Translations under genes and position numbers: made by a program
Source of the DNA: Burkholderiales bacterium
Lineage (GTDB): Bacteria; Pseudomonadota; Gammaproteobacteria; Burkholderiales; Burkholderiaceae_F
DNA length: 55,155 nucleotides
Assembly: GCA_020355165.1 (NCBI GenBank)
Contig: CP070661.1
Coordinates: forward strand, 73,744-128,898
Direction of reading: 5' to 3'
The notes under the pieces: model-generated
Told to the model about the DNA's origin: nothing
The model's database searches: none
The model's input: only the letters and a program-made list of their open reading frames with translations
Shown here: piece by piece, positions 1 through 8,447 of the stretch
Layout: each line of letters starts with the position of its first letter
Position numbering within the stretch: the stretch's first letter is position 1

Positions 1-303
1 CGAGTCGACGTGACGCGCCATATCGAACAGCAGGTCTTCCCGCACCAGCCCCATCAGGTCGATGCGGGCGTAGCGGACGTGGTCTTCCGGCTTGTTTTCT
101 CCCCAGCGGGTGCCCATGTAGCAGTTGATCGCGTACAGGCCCTGGGCGACCGCACCGGAGCGATCCATGTTGGCCTTCTCGGCGATGACGATCTTCTTGT
201 CCTGCCCCCAGAATCTCGCCTCCCAGGCGGCACCGGTACCGCCGAGGCCCGCACCGACGACCAGAATGTCGATGCCGTCTTCGATGATCGTTTTATAGGC
301 CAT
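1..303 (-). CDS. aprA: Adenylylsulfate reductase alpha subunit AprA (N-terminal part, runs off the left edge)
   Basis: Only the first 101 residues are in the window. AprA is the FAD subunit of dissimilatory APS reductase; in sulfur oxidisers it joins sulfite and AMP into APS in the cytoplasm. The start reads as a FAD-binding beta-alpha-beta unit with a glycine-rich motif at residues 17-22 (GAGLGG), followed near residues 60-80 by the AprA-typical stretch NCYMGTRWGENKPEDH. Its ATG overlaps the stop codon of aprB by one base (TAATG), so the two subunits are translationally coupled. Order aprM-aprB-aprA matches known oxidative apr loci. Identification is firm despite truncation; whether the rest is intact cannot be seen. 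Confidence 0.95.
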   Translation of the reverse strand, partial: MAYKTIIEDGIDILVVGAGLGGTGAAWEARFWGQDKKIVIAEKANMDRSGAVAQGLYAINCYMGTRWGENKPEDHVRYARIDLMGLVREDLLFDMARHVDS

Positions 304-782
304 TAGTAATAAACCCCTTTCTTCAACTTGAGGCCGGCGGACTGAAGCGTATGCAAGCCGCCGTCATCCAGGCGGATATACCTCGGCTCGTTGTACAGCA
401 GCTCGCTGTCGCGCATCTCTCGGCTGGGCGCCGGAACATCCGCCAGCTTGGGGATCGCGGTTCCCCATGGCTTGGTGGTGATCGGCGACAGGAAGTTCTT
501 CTCCGTGCCGTTGCGGAACTTGATCCGCCAGGCGATCGTTCCCTTCTCTTCGTCGCGGTGGACGCGGACGCTGTGGCCGAGCGGCGCAAAGTCGGCATAT
601 CCGCGCACATCGATCGCATGCTGCGGGCATGCCTTCACGCACGAGTAGCACTCCCAGCACATGCTCGGCTCGATGTTGTAGGCACGGCGATAGGTCTTAT
701 CGATGTGCATGATGTCCGACGGGCAGATGTCGACGCAATGTCCGCATCCGTCGCACCTTGTCATGTAGACGAAGGTTGGCAT
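303..782 (-). CDS. aprB: Adenylylsulfate reductase beta subunit AprB
   Basis: This 159-residue iron-sulfur subunit passes electrons between the AprA flavin and the membrane partner. Two [4Fe-4S] motifs are visible: C10-x2-C13-x2-C16-x3-C20 and C42-x2-C45-x2-C48-x3-C52. A C-terminal tail wraps AprA in known structures. Length fits the family. The start is supported by an AAGGAG ribosome site about nine bases upstream. It lies 49 bases after aprM and overlaps the aprA start by one base, so it belongs to an aprMBA operon. No residue appears to be missing. Confidence 0.97.
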   Translation of the reverse strand: MPTFVYMTRCDGCGHCVDICPSDIMHIDKTYRRAYNIEPSMCWECYSCVKACPQHAIDVRGYADFAPLGHSVRVHRDEEKGTIAWRIKFRNGTEKNFLSPITTKPWGTAIPKLADVPAPSREMRDSELLYNEPRYIRLDDGGLHTLQSAGLKLKKGVYY

Positions 783-831
783 TAGTCCGGCTCCTTATCT
801 ATTCCAGTAGAACTTGCGGGCTGCTTATGAA

Positions 832-1662
832 CTAGTAGTGGCGGGGCGCTTCGCGCTTGATGCCAAGCCCCATGTTCATCGGAGCGTCCTGCAACAGTTC
901 CATGGAGTGTCTCTTCTGCTGCTCGGGATCATCACGGGTCTGCGTCGGCAGGTTATCGGCTGTGCCATTGGCCTTGGATACCCTCTTCTCGAAGGCCGCC
1001 GCCGGCTTGAAGAACATGTGCGCGAACTTGGACCACGGCACCGATCCGAACAGGACCGTGGTGGCGATCACGTAAAGGCCGAACACGACGCCGGCCTTGG
1101 CGCCGGTGACCGCCCAGATCAGGCCGAGCGTGACGCTGGCCAGCAGGGACAGGATGAAGAGGTCGGCGCGCATGATGCGGAACGGCGAGTTCCCTTCGGC
1201 AGCGACGTCGGCCCGGATGAAGAACCAGAACCAGTACCCGCCGACGCAGACCATCAGGCCGCCGAGCCACCACAGCTGCGGCACGATGGCGGGCGGCGGG
1301 GTCGCCGGCGTCGGGTAGCCGAACACCATGATCGCGGTGGTGACCACATGGATCACGAAGCCGTACATGGTCAGCAGATGGGCGACGCGGCGGCGCGGGT
1401 TGCAGAACAACTCGCCGGATGTCAGGACATCGACCGCGGCGGTCTGAACGGCGATCGACGCCAGCTCACCGCCGCCGAGCTGCCTGCTGCCTCTGCCCTT
1501 CGACTTGCGCCAGTTGTCGAAGAAGTACCGGGCGCTGCCCTTGTGCACGGTATCGAACAGGGTTCCTGCCACGACCAGCAGGATCATGACGATCACGTAG
1601 GTCTGAATGACGGCAGGGGGTACGGACGCCGCGAGCGCGGCAAACGGACTGCTGCTGAGCAT
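832..1662 (-). CDS. aprM: AprM-type membrane anchor for APS reductase
   Basis: A 276-residue integral membrane protein with hydrophobic segments near residues 15-37, 93-112, 125-147, 165-188 and 192-210. It resembles AprM, the proposed quinone-linked membrane partner that replaces QmoABC in many sulfur oxidisers. The evidence is the topology, a moderate length and the position directly before aprB and aprA on the same strand. No qmoABC is present in the window. A GGAGG ribosome site precedes the ATG. The C-terminal 50 residues are polar and presumably cytoplasmic, where AprBA would dock. Direct electron transfer to quinone is inferred for the family, not shown here. Confidence 0.88.
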   Translation of the reverse strand: MLSSSPFAALAASVPPAVIQTYVIVMILLVVAGTLFDTVHKGSARYFFDNWRKSKGRGSRQLGGGELASIAVQTAAVDVLTSGELFCNPRRRVAHLLTMYGFVIHVVTTAIMVFGYPTPATPPPAIVPQLWWLGGLMVCVGGYWFWFFIRADVAAEGNSPFRIMRADLFILSLLASVTLGLIWAVTGAKAGVVFGLYVIATTVLFGSVPWSKFAHMFFKPAAAFEKRVSKANGTADNLPTQTRDDPEQQKRHSMELLQDAPMNMGLGIKREAPRHY

Positions 1663-1781
1663 TACTGGCCTCCTCCACTATTGTTGGCGAATTCTAATCA
1701 CCGCGCAGCCATGGTCTACCCGGCTTTCGCCGTTTGCCTGGCCCGGCAGTGCATCCATACGACTCGGCGGCCGCGCGCCGG

Positions 1782-2573
1782 CTACCGGCAGCGGGCATCG
1801 GCGTCCAGCTTCATGTACTTGATCAGCCAGTCGCGCGCCCGCTGCCGCGCGTGGCGCCTGGCGACCTTCTCCTCCGGCGTGGCATCCTGCCGGAAGTCGA
1901 AAGCGCGCCGCACCATCGGATACATCTGCAGTTCGACCGGCACGCCGCGCTCCCACAGCGAGTAAAAGGCGCGGCCGTTGACCATGCGCCGCAGCTCGTA
2001 ATCGGCGTCGCCGATCAGCATCAGCGTCGGCGCCGTGATCTTGGCCACCTCGGGCGCGACCGAAAACAGCTGCTGCGGCTCGGGCGCGTTGGGGTTCTGG
2101 AAGTGCCCGTAGTACGACACGATCGCCGCGATGTCCTGCGGCCGCTTGGCCGCCAGGCGGATCGCAAAGTACGGGCCACGCGACAGCGCGACGATGCCCA
2201 CCGGCCCCTTGCACACGTCGGTGCGCCTGAGCAGCGCATCGAGCGCCGCTTCCACGTCGACCTCGGTTTCCGGATAGTGCCGGTCCGGCCAGCGCTCGAT
2301 CATGTTGCCCTTCTGCCAGTCGGGCGCCAGCACCAGGAACCCCTGCGCCGCCAGTTCGCGCAGATGCGCGCGGTCTTCGTCCTCGAAGCCGCGCTTGGCA
2401 TGGATGTACAGCACCGGAGGAAACGGCGGGCTTCCCGCCGGCCGGGCGATCTCGATCGGCACCGGGTACTGTGGCGTGGCCACGCTGGCCTTCTCCAGCG
2501 TCTGCGCCTGCGCCGCCGCGATCAGCCACAGCGTTGTCGCTGCCGCGAGCACCACCCGTGCAAGTCCGCGCAT
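1782..2573 (-). CDS. Secreted dienelactone hydrolase-like protein with altered catalytic His position
   Basis: 263 residues with a signal peptide (residues 1-24, ending AQAQ) and an alpha/beta hydrolase body related to dienelactone hydrolases. A nucleophile elbow is visible as A-L-S131-R-G, and the usual acid is plausible at D189 (IGDAD). Where family members carry the catalytic histidine before an aromatic (H-A/G-F), this protein reads V-R-R223-A-F-D-F. Ordinary hydrolysis is therefore in doubt. It sits four bases after the metallophosphoesterase gene and 119 bases before aprM, so it may be co-transcribed with the apr genes. Substrate unknown. A periplasmic location is inferred from the signal peptide. 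Confidence 0.8.
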   Translation of the reverse strand: MRGLARVVLAAATTLWLIAAAQAQTLEKASVATPQYPVPIEIARPAGSPPFPPVLYIHAKRGFEDEDRAHLRELAAQGFLVLAPDWQKGNMIERWPDRHYPETEVDVEAALDALLRRTDVCKGPVGIVALSRGPYFAIRLAAKRPQDIAAIVSYYGHFQNPNAPEPQQLFSVAPEVAKITAPTLMLIGDADYELRRMVNGRAFYSLWERGVPVELQMYPMVRRAFDFRQDATPEEKVARRHARQRARDWLIKYMKLDADARCR

Positions 2574-2576
2574 CGG

Positions 2577-3089
2577 TCAGTCCTCCAGACGCCGCACTTC
2601 GAAGGACAGATCGGCGAGGTCGCCGAGGACGAAGGTCGCCGGCGCACCGAGGCCGGCCACGGTACCGGGATTGACCAGCAGCGTGCGGCCGCCGCGCACG
2701 TTGTCTGTCACGTCGACCGCCGCCTCGTGGCTGTGTCCGCAGAACACCACGTCGAAATCGCCGGTGGTGGCCATGCCGCGCGCCAGGTGCGGATAGTGGA
2801 TCATGAACACGCGCCGGCCGCCCAGTTCCAGGCTGGCATCGCCACCGTAGTACATCAGCGCTCCGGCCGACTCGTGTGCGGCGCGCACCATGCGTGGCAG
2901 GTCGCCGAGGTTGTTGCCGTGCACCGCATGCACCGGCAGGCCGAGCGCCAGCGCGGCATTCAGCGTATTCGGTCCGATGATGTCGCCACAATGCAGGACC
3001 GCCTGCGCACCCCAGTCGCGCGCCTGCGCGACGGCCGCCGCAAGCCGCCGGCTGTCATCGTGGCTGTCGGAGACCACGGCGATCTTCAA
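2577..3089 (-). CDS. YfcE/MJ0936-family metallophosphoesterase
   Basis: A compact 170-residue calcineurin-like phosphoesterase. Metal-binding motifs are complete: D8-x-H10 at the N-terminus, G-D36 in HCGDIIG, G-N59-N in HGNN, H98, and the terminal G-H119-S-H121. Proteins of this family hydrolyse phosphodiester bonds in a two-metal site; the natural substrate is usually unknown. It is the first gene of a minus-strand run that continues through the dienelactone hydrolase-like gene into aprMBA, and it is divergent from soeA. A role linked to APS or nucleotide turnover is tempting from position only and has no sequence support. Confidence 0.85.
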   Translation of the reverse strand: MKIAVVSDSHDDSRRLAAAVAQARDWGAQAVLHCGDIIGPNTLNAALALGLPVHAVHGNNLGDLPRMVRAAHESAGALMYYGGDASLELGGRRVFMIHYPHLARGMATTGDFDVVFCGHSHEAAVDVTDNVRGGRTLLVNPGTVAGLGAPATFVLGDLADLSFEVRRLED

Positions 3090-3618
3090 CTTGCTTCACC
3101 CGGCGCAGTCAGGCGCCTCCATCCGGGCGCGCCGCAGCATCGCTCGCGCGGCGGCCGCGCCACGACCTTCTGTTTATGCGCGACTGAAGTCTCGCCCAGG
3201 AATCCGCTACACCGGCCTGTCCGCATTGTTGTTCGCGATCCGCGAGTTCCGGCATCGCGCGTCGAGCTCCCCTCGGCGTTTATATCGCAATCCCCCACCC
3301 CGATGGCCTTTCCGCCGCGGTATCACCCACGTGGGTAAGAGCGTCCCCTACCACGCGGGAGTAGACGCGATCGTGCATCGCCATGCCTAATTGAACGCGA
3401 CCCTGGCGTGCCTGCTGCGGGCTGCCGGCACGGTCTCAGCGGCGTTGTCCCGCCCCCGCCAGGACGAGCTAGGCGCACCTGGCGGGCAACGCGGGCAGCC
3501 GGGGCACGCGCATCGGCCACGTGGCGCCGGATTTCGTGGATACGTAGCCCGCAGTGGTCGATACTGGACCAGTCGAGAAGCACACCCGCTGCGAGCGCCC
3601 TGTTTTCCGAACGCGTCG
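3090..3618. promoter_or_regulatory. Divergent intergenic region between the apr-side genes and soeA
   Basis: 529 bases with no convincing gene. An open frame continuous with soeA begins at a TTG at 3391, but its translation has no protein-like character before residue 77, so I treat it as noncoding. The region must hold the promoters for soeABC and for the minus-strand gene at 3089. The clearest signal is a perfect 12-base palindrome, ACCCACGTGGGT, at 3325-3336. A weaker symmetric element, CTAC..GTAG, lies just downstream near 3349-3366. No strong sigma70 promoter was recognised. Confidence 0.6.
3325..3336. promoter_or_regulatory. Perfect 12-bp palindrome, candidate operator upstream of soeABC
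   Basis: ACCCACGTGGGT reads identically on both strands. It lies 283 bases before soeA and 236 bases before the divergent phosphoesterase gene. One arm with its flanking base (TACCCAC on the minus strand, 3331-3337) matches six of seven positions of the NarL heptamer TACYYMT. This is notable because a NarXL-like pair is encoded just after soeC. Operator function is inferred. Confidence 0.4.
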
Positions 3619-6540
3619 ATGAACCCATCAGATCCGACCGCCGATCGCCGCGACACCGAGATCCGCAAGACGACCTGCTACATGTGCGCCTGCCGCTGCG
3701 GCATCCGCGTGCACCTGGTCGACGGCAAGATCCGCTACATCGACGGCAATCCCGACCACCCGCTGAACGAGGGGGTGATCTGCGCCAAGGGTTCCTCTGG
3801 GATCATGAAGCAGTACTCGCCGGCCCGCCTGACCAGGCCGCTGCTGCGCAAGCCCGGTGCCGAGCGCGGCGCCGGCGAGTTCGACGAGATCAGCTGGGAC
3901 CGTGCCTTCGAGATCCTGACCGAGCGGCTGGCCGCGATCCGCGCCTCCGACCCGAGGAAGTTCGCGCTGTTCACCGGCCGCGACCAGATGCAGGCACTCA
4001 CCGGCCTGTTCGCCCGCCAGTTCGGCACGCCGAACTACGCTGCGCACGGCGGCTTCTGCTCGGTGAACATGGCGGCCGGGATGATCTACACCATCGGCGG
4101 CTCGTTCTGGGAATTCGGCGGCCCGGATCTCGATCGCGCCCGGCTGTTCTTCATGATCGGCACCGCCGAGGATCATCACTCCAACCCGCTGAAGATCGCG
4201 ATCTCGAAGTTCAAGCGCCGTGGCGGCCGGTTCGTATCGATCAACCCGGTGCGCACCGGCTACTCCGCCATCGCCGATGAATGGGTGCCGATCCGGCCGG
4301 GCACCGACGGCGCGCTGCTGCTGGCGCTGATCCACGAGATCATGGCGCTCGGCCTGTATGACCGCGACTTCCTGGTCAATTGCACGAACGCCGGCCATTT
4401 GGTGAACGTCGAGGAGGCCGACGACGAGTTCGGCATGTTCGTGCGCACCGAGATCCCGCAGGAGGAGGCCTGCTACGAGCCGCAGAACACGCTGTGGTGG
4501 GACCGTCACACCGACCGCCCGGTAGTCACCCACACGGCAGGGGCCGATCCCAGCCTGTTCGGCGAGTACCGGCTCGACGGCCGGGTGCGCGTGAAGCCGG
4601 CGATGCAGCTGCTGCAGGAGCGCGTGAAGGACTGCACACCGGCGTGGGCCAGCCAGATCACCGGCATTCCCGCGGAGACGATCAAGCGCCTGGCGCACGA
4701 GATGGGCATCACCGCGCGCGACGAGAAGATCGAGCTGCCGATCGCCTGGACCGACGCCTGGGGCAACGAGCACGACACGATCACCGGCAACCCGGTCGCC
4801 TTCCACGCCATGCGTGGGCTGGCCGCGCACTCGAACGGCTTCCAGACCATCCGCGCGCTGGCGATCCTGATGTCGCTGCTCGGCACGATCGACAGGCCCG
4901 GCGGCTTCCGCCACAAGGCGCCGTTCCCGCGCCCGATCCCGCCGTGCGCGCGGCCGCCGAACACGCCGCTGGCGGTCAAGCCGAACCAGCCGCTCGACGG
5001 TCTGGCGCTGGGCTGGCCGGCCGACCCGGACGACCTGTTCGTCGACGACGACGGCAACCCGGTCCGCATCGACAAGGCGTTTTCGTGGGAATACCCGCTG
5101 GCCGTGCACGGGCTGATGCACAACGTCATCACCAACGCCTGGCGCGGCGACCCGTACCCGATCGACACGCTGTTCATCTTCATGGCCAACATGGCCTGGA
5201 ACTCGACGATGAACACGGGCGAGGTGCGCAAGATGCTCAACGACCGCGACGACAAGGGCGAGTACAGGATCCCGTTCCTGGTCGTCTGCGACGCCTTCCA
5301 GTCGGAGACCACCGCCTTTGCCGACCTGGTGCTGCCGGACACGACCTACCTCGAGCGGCACGACGTCATGTCGATGCTCGACCGGCCGATCTCGGAGTTC
5401 GACGGCCCGGTCGATTCGGTGCGGCTTCCGGTGCTGCCGCCCACCGGCGAGTGCAAGCCGTTCCAGGAGGTGCTGATCGAGCTGGCGTCGCGGCTGAAGC
5501 TGCCGGCGTTCGTCACCCGCGACGGGCAGCGCAAGTACCGCGACTATCCCGACTTCATCATCCGCTTCGAGACCGATCCCGGCTCCGGCATCGGCTTCCT
5601 GTCCGGCTGGCGGGGAACCGGCGGCGAGAAGTTCATGCGCGGCGAGCCGAATCCGCGCCAGTGGGAGATGTACGAGCGCAACGACTGCGTCTTCCACTAC
5701 AAGCTGCCGCCCTCCTACCAGTACATGCGCAACTGGAACAAGGGCTACCTCGACTGGTCGCAGCGCAACCGGATCACCCGCTACTCGGAGCCGATACTGA
5801 TCCACCTGTACTCGGAAGTGCTGCAGCGCTTCCGCGCCGCCGCCCAGGGCAAGGGGCTGACGCGCCAGCCGCCGGAGCGGCTGCGCGCCCGCGTCGCCCG
5901 CTATTTCGATCCGCTGCCCTTCTACTACGCGCCGCTCGAGGTGCAGTCGACCGACACGCACACCTATCCGCTGGCTGCGATCACGCAGCGGCCGATGGCG
6001 ATGTACCACTCGTGGGACTCGCAGAATGCCTGGCTGCGCCAGATCCATACGCACAACGTCCTGTTCGTCAACTCGCGCACGGCGCTCGCGGCCGGCATCG
6101 CCGACAGCCAGTGGATGTGGGTCGAGTCGCAGTGGGGCAAGGTGCGCTGCCAGTGCCGCCACTCGGAGGCGGTCGAGGCGGGCACCGTGTGGACGTGGAA
6201 CGCGATCGGCAAGGCAGCGGGGGCCTGGGCGCTGGCGCCCGACGCCAACGAGGCGCGGCGCGGCTTCCTGCTCAATCACCTGATCAGCGAGGAACTGCCG
6301 CCTGACGCCGAAGGAACACGGGCCTCGAACTCGGACCCGATCACCGGCCAGGCCGGCTGGTACGACGTTCGGGTGCGCATCTATCCCGCGCAGGCCGACG
6401 AGGCGCAGGAAACGTGGCCGCAGTTTCCGCCGCTCAAGGCCTTTCCCGGCATGGCCGCGGCAAAGAAACTGTGGCAGACGTATGTCGTGCGCAGCGCCGG
6501 CGACGAGCGCAACGCCACGCTGCTGAAGCGGGACCGCTGA
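3619..6540 (+). CDS. soeA: Sulfite dehydrogenase molybdopterin subunit SoeA
   Basis: 973 residues, DMSO-reductase-family molybdoenzyme that oxidises sulfite to sulfate at a Mo-bis-MGD centre. The N-terminal [4Fe-4S] motif is C20-x2-C23-x3-C27-x27-C55, followed by the Moco domains and a C-terminal MoCo-dinucleotide-binding region (from roughly residue 850). There is no Tat signal, which fits the cytoplasmic SoeABC type rather than periplasmic relatives. I chose the ATG at 3619 because the extension to 3391 reads as noncoding; the ribosome site is weak. soeB and soeC follow on the same strand. Related polysulfide or thiosulfate reductases are the alternative, but the apr/dsr context and missing Tat signal favour SoeA. 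Confidence 0.93.
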   Translation: MNPSDPTADRRDTEIRKTTCYMCACRCGIRVHLVDGKIRYIDGNPDHPLNEGVICAKGSSGIMKQYSPARLTRPLLRKPGAERGAGEFDEISWDRAFEILTERLAAIRASDPRKFALFTGRDQMQALTGLFARQFGTPNYAAHGGFCSVNMAAGMIYTIGGSFWEFGGPDLDRARLFFMIGTAEDHHSNPLKIAISKFKRRGGRFVSINPVRTGYSAIADEWVPIRPGTDGALLLALIHEIMALGLYDRDFLVNCTNAGHLVNVEEADDEFGMFVRTEIPQEEACYEPQNTLWWDRHTDRPVVTHTAGADPSLFGEYRLDGRVRVKPAMQLLQERVKDCTPAWASQITGIPAETIKRLAHEMGITARDEKIELPIAWTDAWGNEHDTITGNPVAFHAMRGLAAHSNGFQTIRALAILMSLLGTIDRPGGFRHKAPFPRPIPPCARPPNTPLAVKPNQPLDGLALGWPADPDDLFVDDDGNPVRIDKAFSWEYPLAVHGLMHNVITNAWRGDPYPIDTLFIFMANMAWNSTMNTGEVRKMLNDRDDKGEYRIPFLVVCDAFQSETTAFADLVLPDTTYLERHDVMSMLDRPISEFDGPVDSVRLPVLPPTGECKPFQEVLIELASRLKLPAFVTRDGQRKYRDYPDFIIRFETDPGSGIGFLSGWRGTGGEKFMRGEPNPRQWEMYERNDCVFHYKLPPSYQYMRNWNKGYLDWSQRNRITRYSEPILIHLYSEVLQRFRAAAQGKGLTRQPPERLRARVARYFDPLPFYYAPLEVQSTDTHTYPLAAITQRPMAMYHSWDSQNAWLRQIHTHNVLFVNSRTALAAGIADSQWMWVESQWGKVRCQCRHSEAVEAGTVWTWNAIGKAAGAWALAPDANEARRGFLLNHLISEELPPDAEGTRASNSDPITGQAGWYDVRVRIYPAQADEAQETWPQFPPLKAFPGMAAAKKLWQTYVVRSAGDERNATLLKRDR

Positions 6541-6598
6541 TGGGGCGAGTCGGCGAGGCGGCGGCGGGCGGGCCGGCGCGGGCAACGGAGCAGCGGCG

Positions 6599-7330
6599 AT
6601 GACGCAGCTGGCACTGGTCATCGACCTGAACGTCTGCGTCGGCTGCCATGCCTGCGTGACCAGCTGCAAGGAGTGGAACACCTCCGGCGCGGCCGGCTTC
6701 ATGGCCGACCAGCGACCCTATGAGGCCGACCCCACGGGCACGTTCTTCAACCGCGTGCAGACGTTCGAGGTCGGCGAATACCCCAACACCCAGACGGTGC
6801 ACTTCCCGAAGTCGTGCCTGCACTGCGAGGACCCGCCGTGCGTGCCGGTGTGCCCGACCGGGGCCAGCTACAAGCGGGAAAGCGACGGCATCGTGCTGGT
6901 CGACTACGACCGGTGCATCGGCTGCAAGTACTGTTCGTGGGCCTGCCCGTACGGCGTGCGCGAACTGGACGAGAAGCAGCGGGTGATGAAGAAGTGCACG
7001 CTGTGCGTCGACCGCATCTACGACCGCTCGCTGCCGGAGGCAGAGCGCAAGCCGGCCTGCGTGATGGCCTGCCCGACCAATGCGCGCCTGTTCGGCGACG
7101 TCCACGACCCGGACTCGCAGGTCTCGCAGGCGATCCGCGACCGCGGCGGCTACGCGCTGATGCCCGAATGGGGCACCAATCCGGCCAATCACTACCTGCC
7201 GCGGCGTCGCACCGAGCTGACGATCCTGCCCGACGAACTGCAGCGCGCCGACAACCCGCTGAAGGTCGACGGCAAGCTGCCGAAGCCGGCGCTGAAGGAC
7301 GCCTCGCTCGACGACACCACGTCGTGGTGA
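6599..7330 (+). CDS. soeB: Sulfite dehydrogenase iron-sulfur subunit SoeB
   Basis: A 243-residue ferredoxin-like electron-transfer subunit with four cysteine clusters, beginning C13-x2-C16-x2-C19-x3-C23. The later clusters are recognisable as CLHCEDPPC, CIGCKYC and CTLC/CVMAC. It carries electrons from SoeA to the membrane subunit SoeC. The start at 6599 follows an ACGGAG ribosome site. The spacer from soeA is 58 bases and contains no other gene. The C-terminal 40 residues are polar and proline-rich, without a membrane segment. No residue typical of the family appears to be missing. Confidence 0.95.
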   Translation: MTQLALVIDLNVCVGCHACVTSCKEWNTSGAAGFMADQRPYEADPTGTFFNRVQTFEVGEYPNTQTVHFPKSCLHCEDPPCVPVCPTGASYKRESDGIVLVDYDRCIGCKYCSWACPYGVRELDEKQRVMKKCTLCVDRIYDRSLPEAERKPACVMACPTNARLFGDVHDPDSQVSQAIRDRGGYALMPEWGTNPANHYLPRRRTELTILPDELQRADNPLKVDGKLPKPALKDASLDDTTSW

Positions 7331-7367
7331 CGGCAGGCGAGGCCACGATTCCCGCTGGGCGACAAGG

Positions 7368-8333
7368 ATGCAACCCGCCTTCTCGGTGATCTTCCTGACC
7401 ACGCTGCTCGGCGCGGGCCAGGGCCTGTTCCTCGCCCTGTATGCGGTCGAACTGCTGACGCGGCTGGGCTGGCTGGCGCCGGTCGAGCCGCGCTTCTTCG
7501 TCATCGGAGCCGTGCTGGTGCTGCTGATGCTGGTGCTCGGGCTGGTGGCCTCGACCTTCCATCTCGGCCGGCCCGAGCGCGGCTGGCGCGCCGCGGCGCG
7601 CTGGCGCACTTCCTGGCTGTCGCGCGAAGTGATCGTGCTGCCGCTGGTGATGACCGCCGTGTTCGCCTACGGCGCCGCGCACGCGACCGGCTGGACGCCG
7701 GCGGCCGGGCCGGCGTGGACCGCGCCGACGGTGCTGATCGGCGCGGCTGCGGCGCTGCTGGTGCTGGCGCTGTTCGTCTGCACGGGCATGATCTACGCGT
7801 GCGTGAAGTTCCTTCAGGAATGGGCCACGCCGCTGACGGTGCTCAACTACTTCCTGCTCGGGCTGGCTTCCGGCACCACGCTGGCCGCTGCCTATGCGGC
7901 GCTGGCGGCGCCGGCGCTGGCGGCGCCGTTCGGCCAGGCCGCCCTGCTGCTGACCGTCGTCGCCCTGATCTCGCGCGCCGCCTCCCTCTTGCGCAACGGT
8001 CGCCTGCGTCCGGTCTCGACGCTGCAGACCGCCATCGGCATCAAGCACCCGCGCATCGTGCAGATATCTCAGGGCTTCATGGGCGGATCGTTCAACACCC
8101 GCGAGTTCTTCCATGGCCGCTCCCGGCAGCTGCTGCGCTCGGTCAAGTGGGTCTTCCTGCTGCTGGCCTTCGCGGTGCCTGCCCTGCTGCTGGCCATCGG
8201 CCTGCTCGGCGCCGTGCCGGCGGCCTTTGCGGCGGCGTTCGTCTGCCAGTACGTCGGCCTCCTGGCGGAGCGCTGGTTCTTCTTCGCCCAGGCCAATCAT
8301 CCGCAGAATCTCTACTACCAGGCCATCGCCTGA
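7368..8333 (+). CDS. soeC: Sulfite dehydrogenase membrane anchor SoeC (DmsC/NrfD type)
   Basis: 321 residues, mostly hydrophobic, with about eight membrane helices. It resembles the DmsC-type anchor that docks the AB catalytic unit on the cytoplasmic face and hands electrons to quinone. The position 37 bases after soeB on the same strand supports the assignment. Family anchors of this type usually carry no haem. The segment GGSFNTREFFHGRSR near residues 240-255 matches the loop found in DmsC-like anchors. An AAGG element lies just before the ATG. Confidence 0.92.
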   Translation: MQPAFSVIFLTTLLGAGQGLFLALYAVELLTRLGWLAPVEPRFFVIGAVLVLLMLVLGLVASTFHLGRPERGWRAAARWRTSWLSREVIVLPLVMTAVFAYGAAHATGWTPAAGPAWTAPTVLIGAAAALLVLALFVCTGMIYACVKFLQEWATPLTVLNYFLLGLASGTTLAAAYAALAAPALAAPFGQAALLLTVVALISRAASLLRNGRLRPVSTLQTAIGIKHPRIVQISQGFMGGSFNTREFFHGRSRQLLRSVKWVFLLLAFAVPALLLAIGLLGAVPAAFAAAFVCQYVGLLAERWFFFAQANHPQNLYYQAIA

Positions 8334-8447
8334 GACGCGCTGAGGCTGCCGTCCGCCCGGCCGCGGCGGCCGGCCGCGCTCGGAGCGAGCCTGCGTCGAC
8401 CGGGGTCTTGGCGGGACCCAGGGACGGAATCGACTAGTATTCGACGC

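Noticed and set aside
3391-3618. N-terminal extension of soeA from a TTG start
   Set aside because: The translated extension has no conserved character, and the family N-terminus with its cluster motif begins after the ATG at 3619.
3628-6702. A long minus-strand open frame opposite soeA
   Set aside because: Same reason: soeA on the plus strand is certain and the antisense translation is rich in Arg, Ala and Val with no motif.
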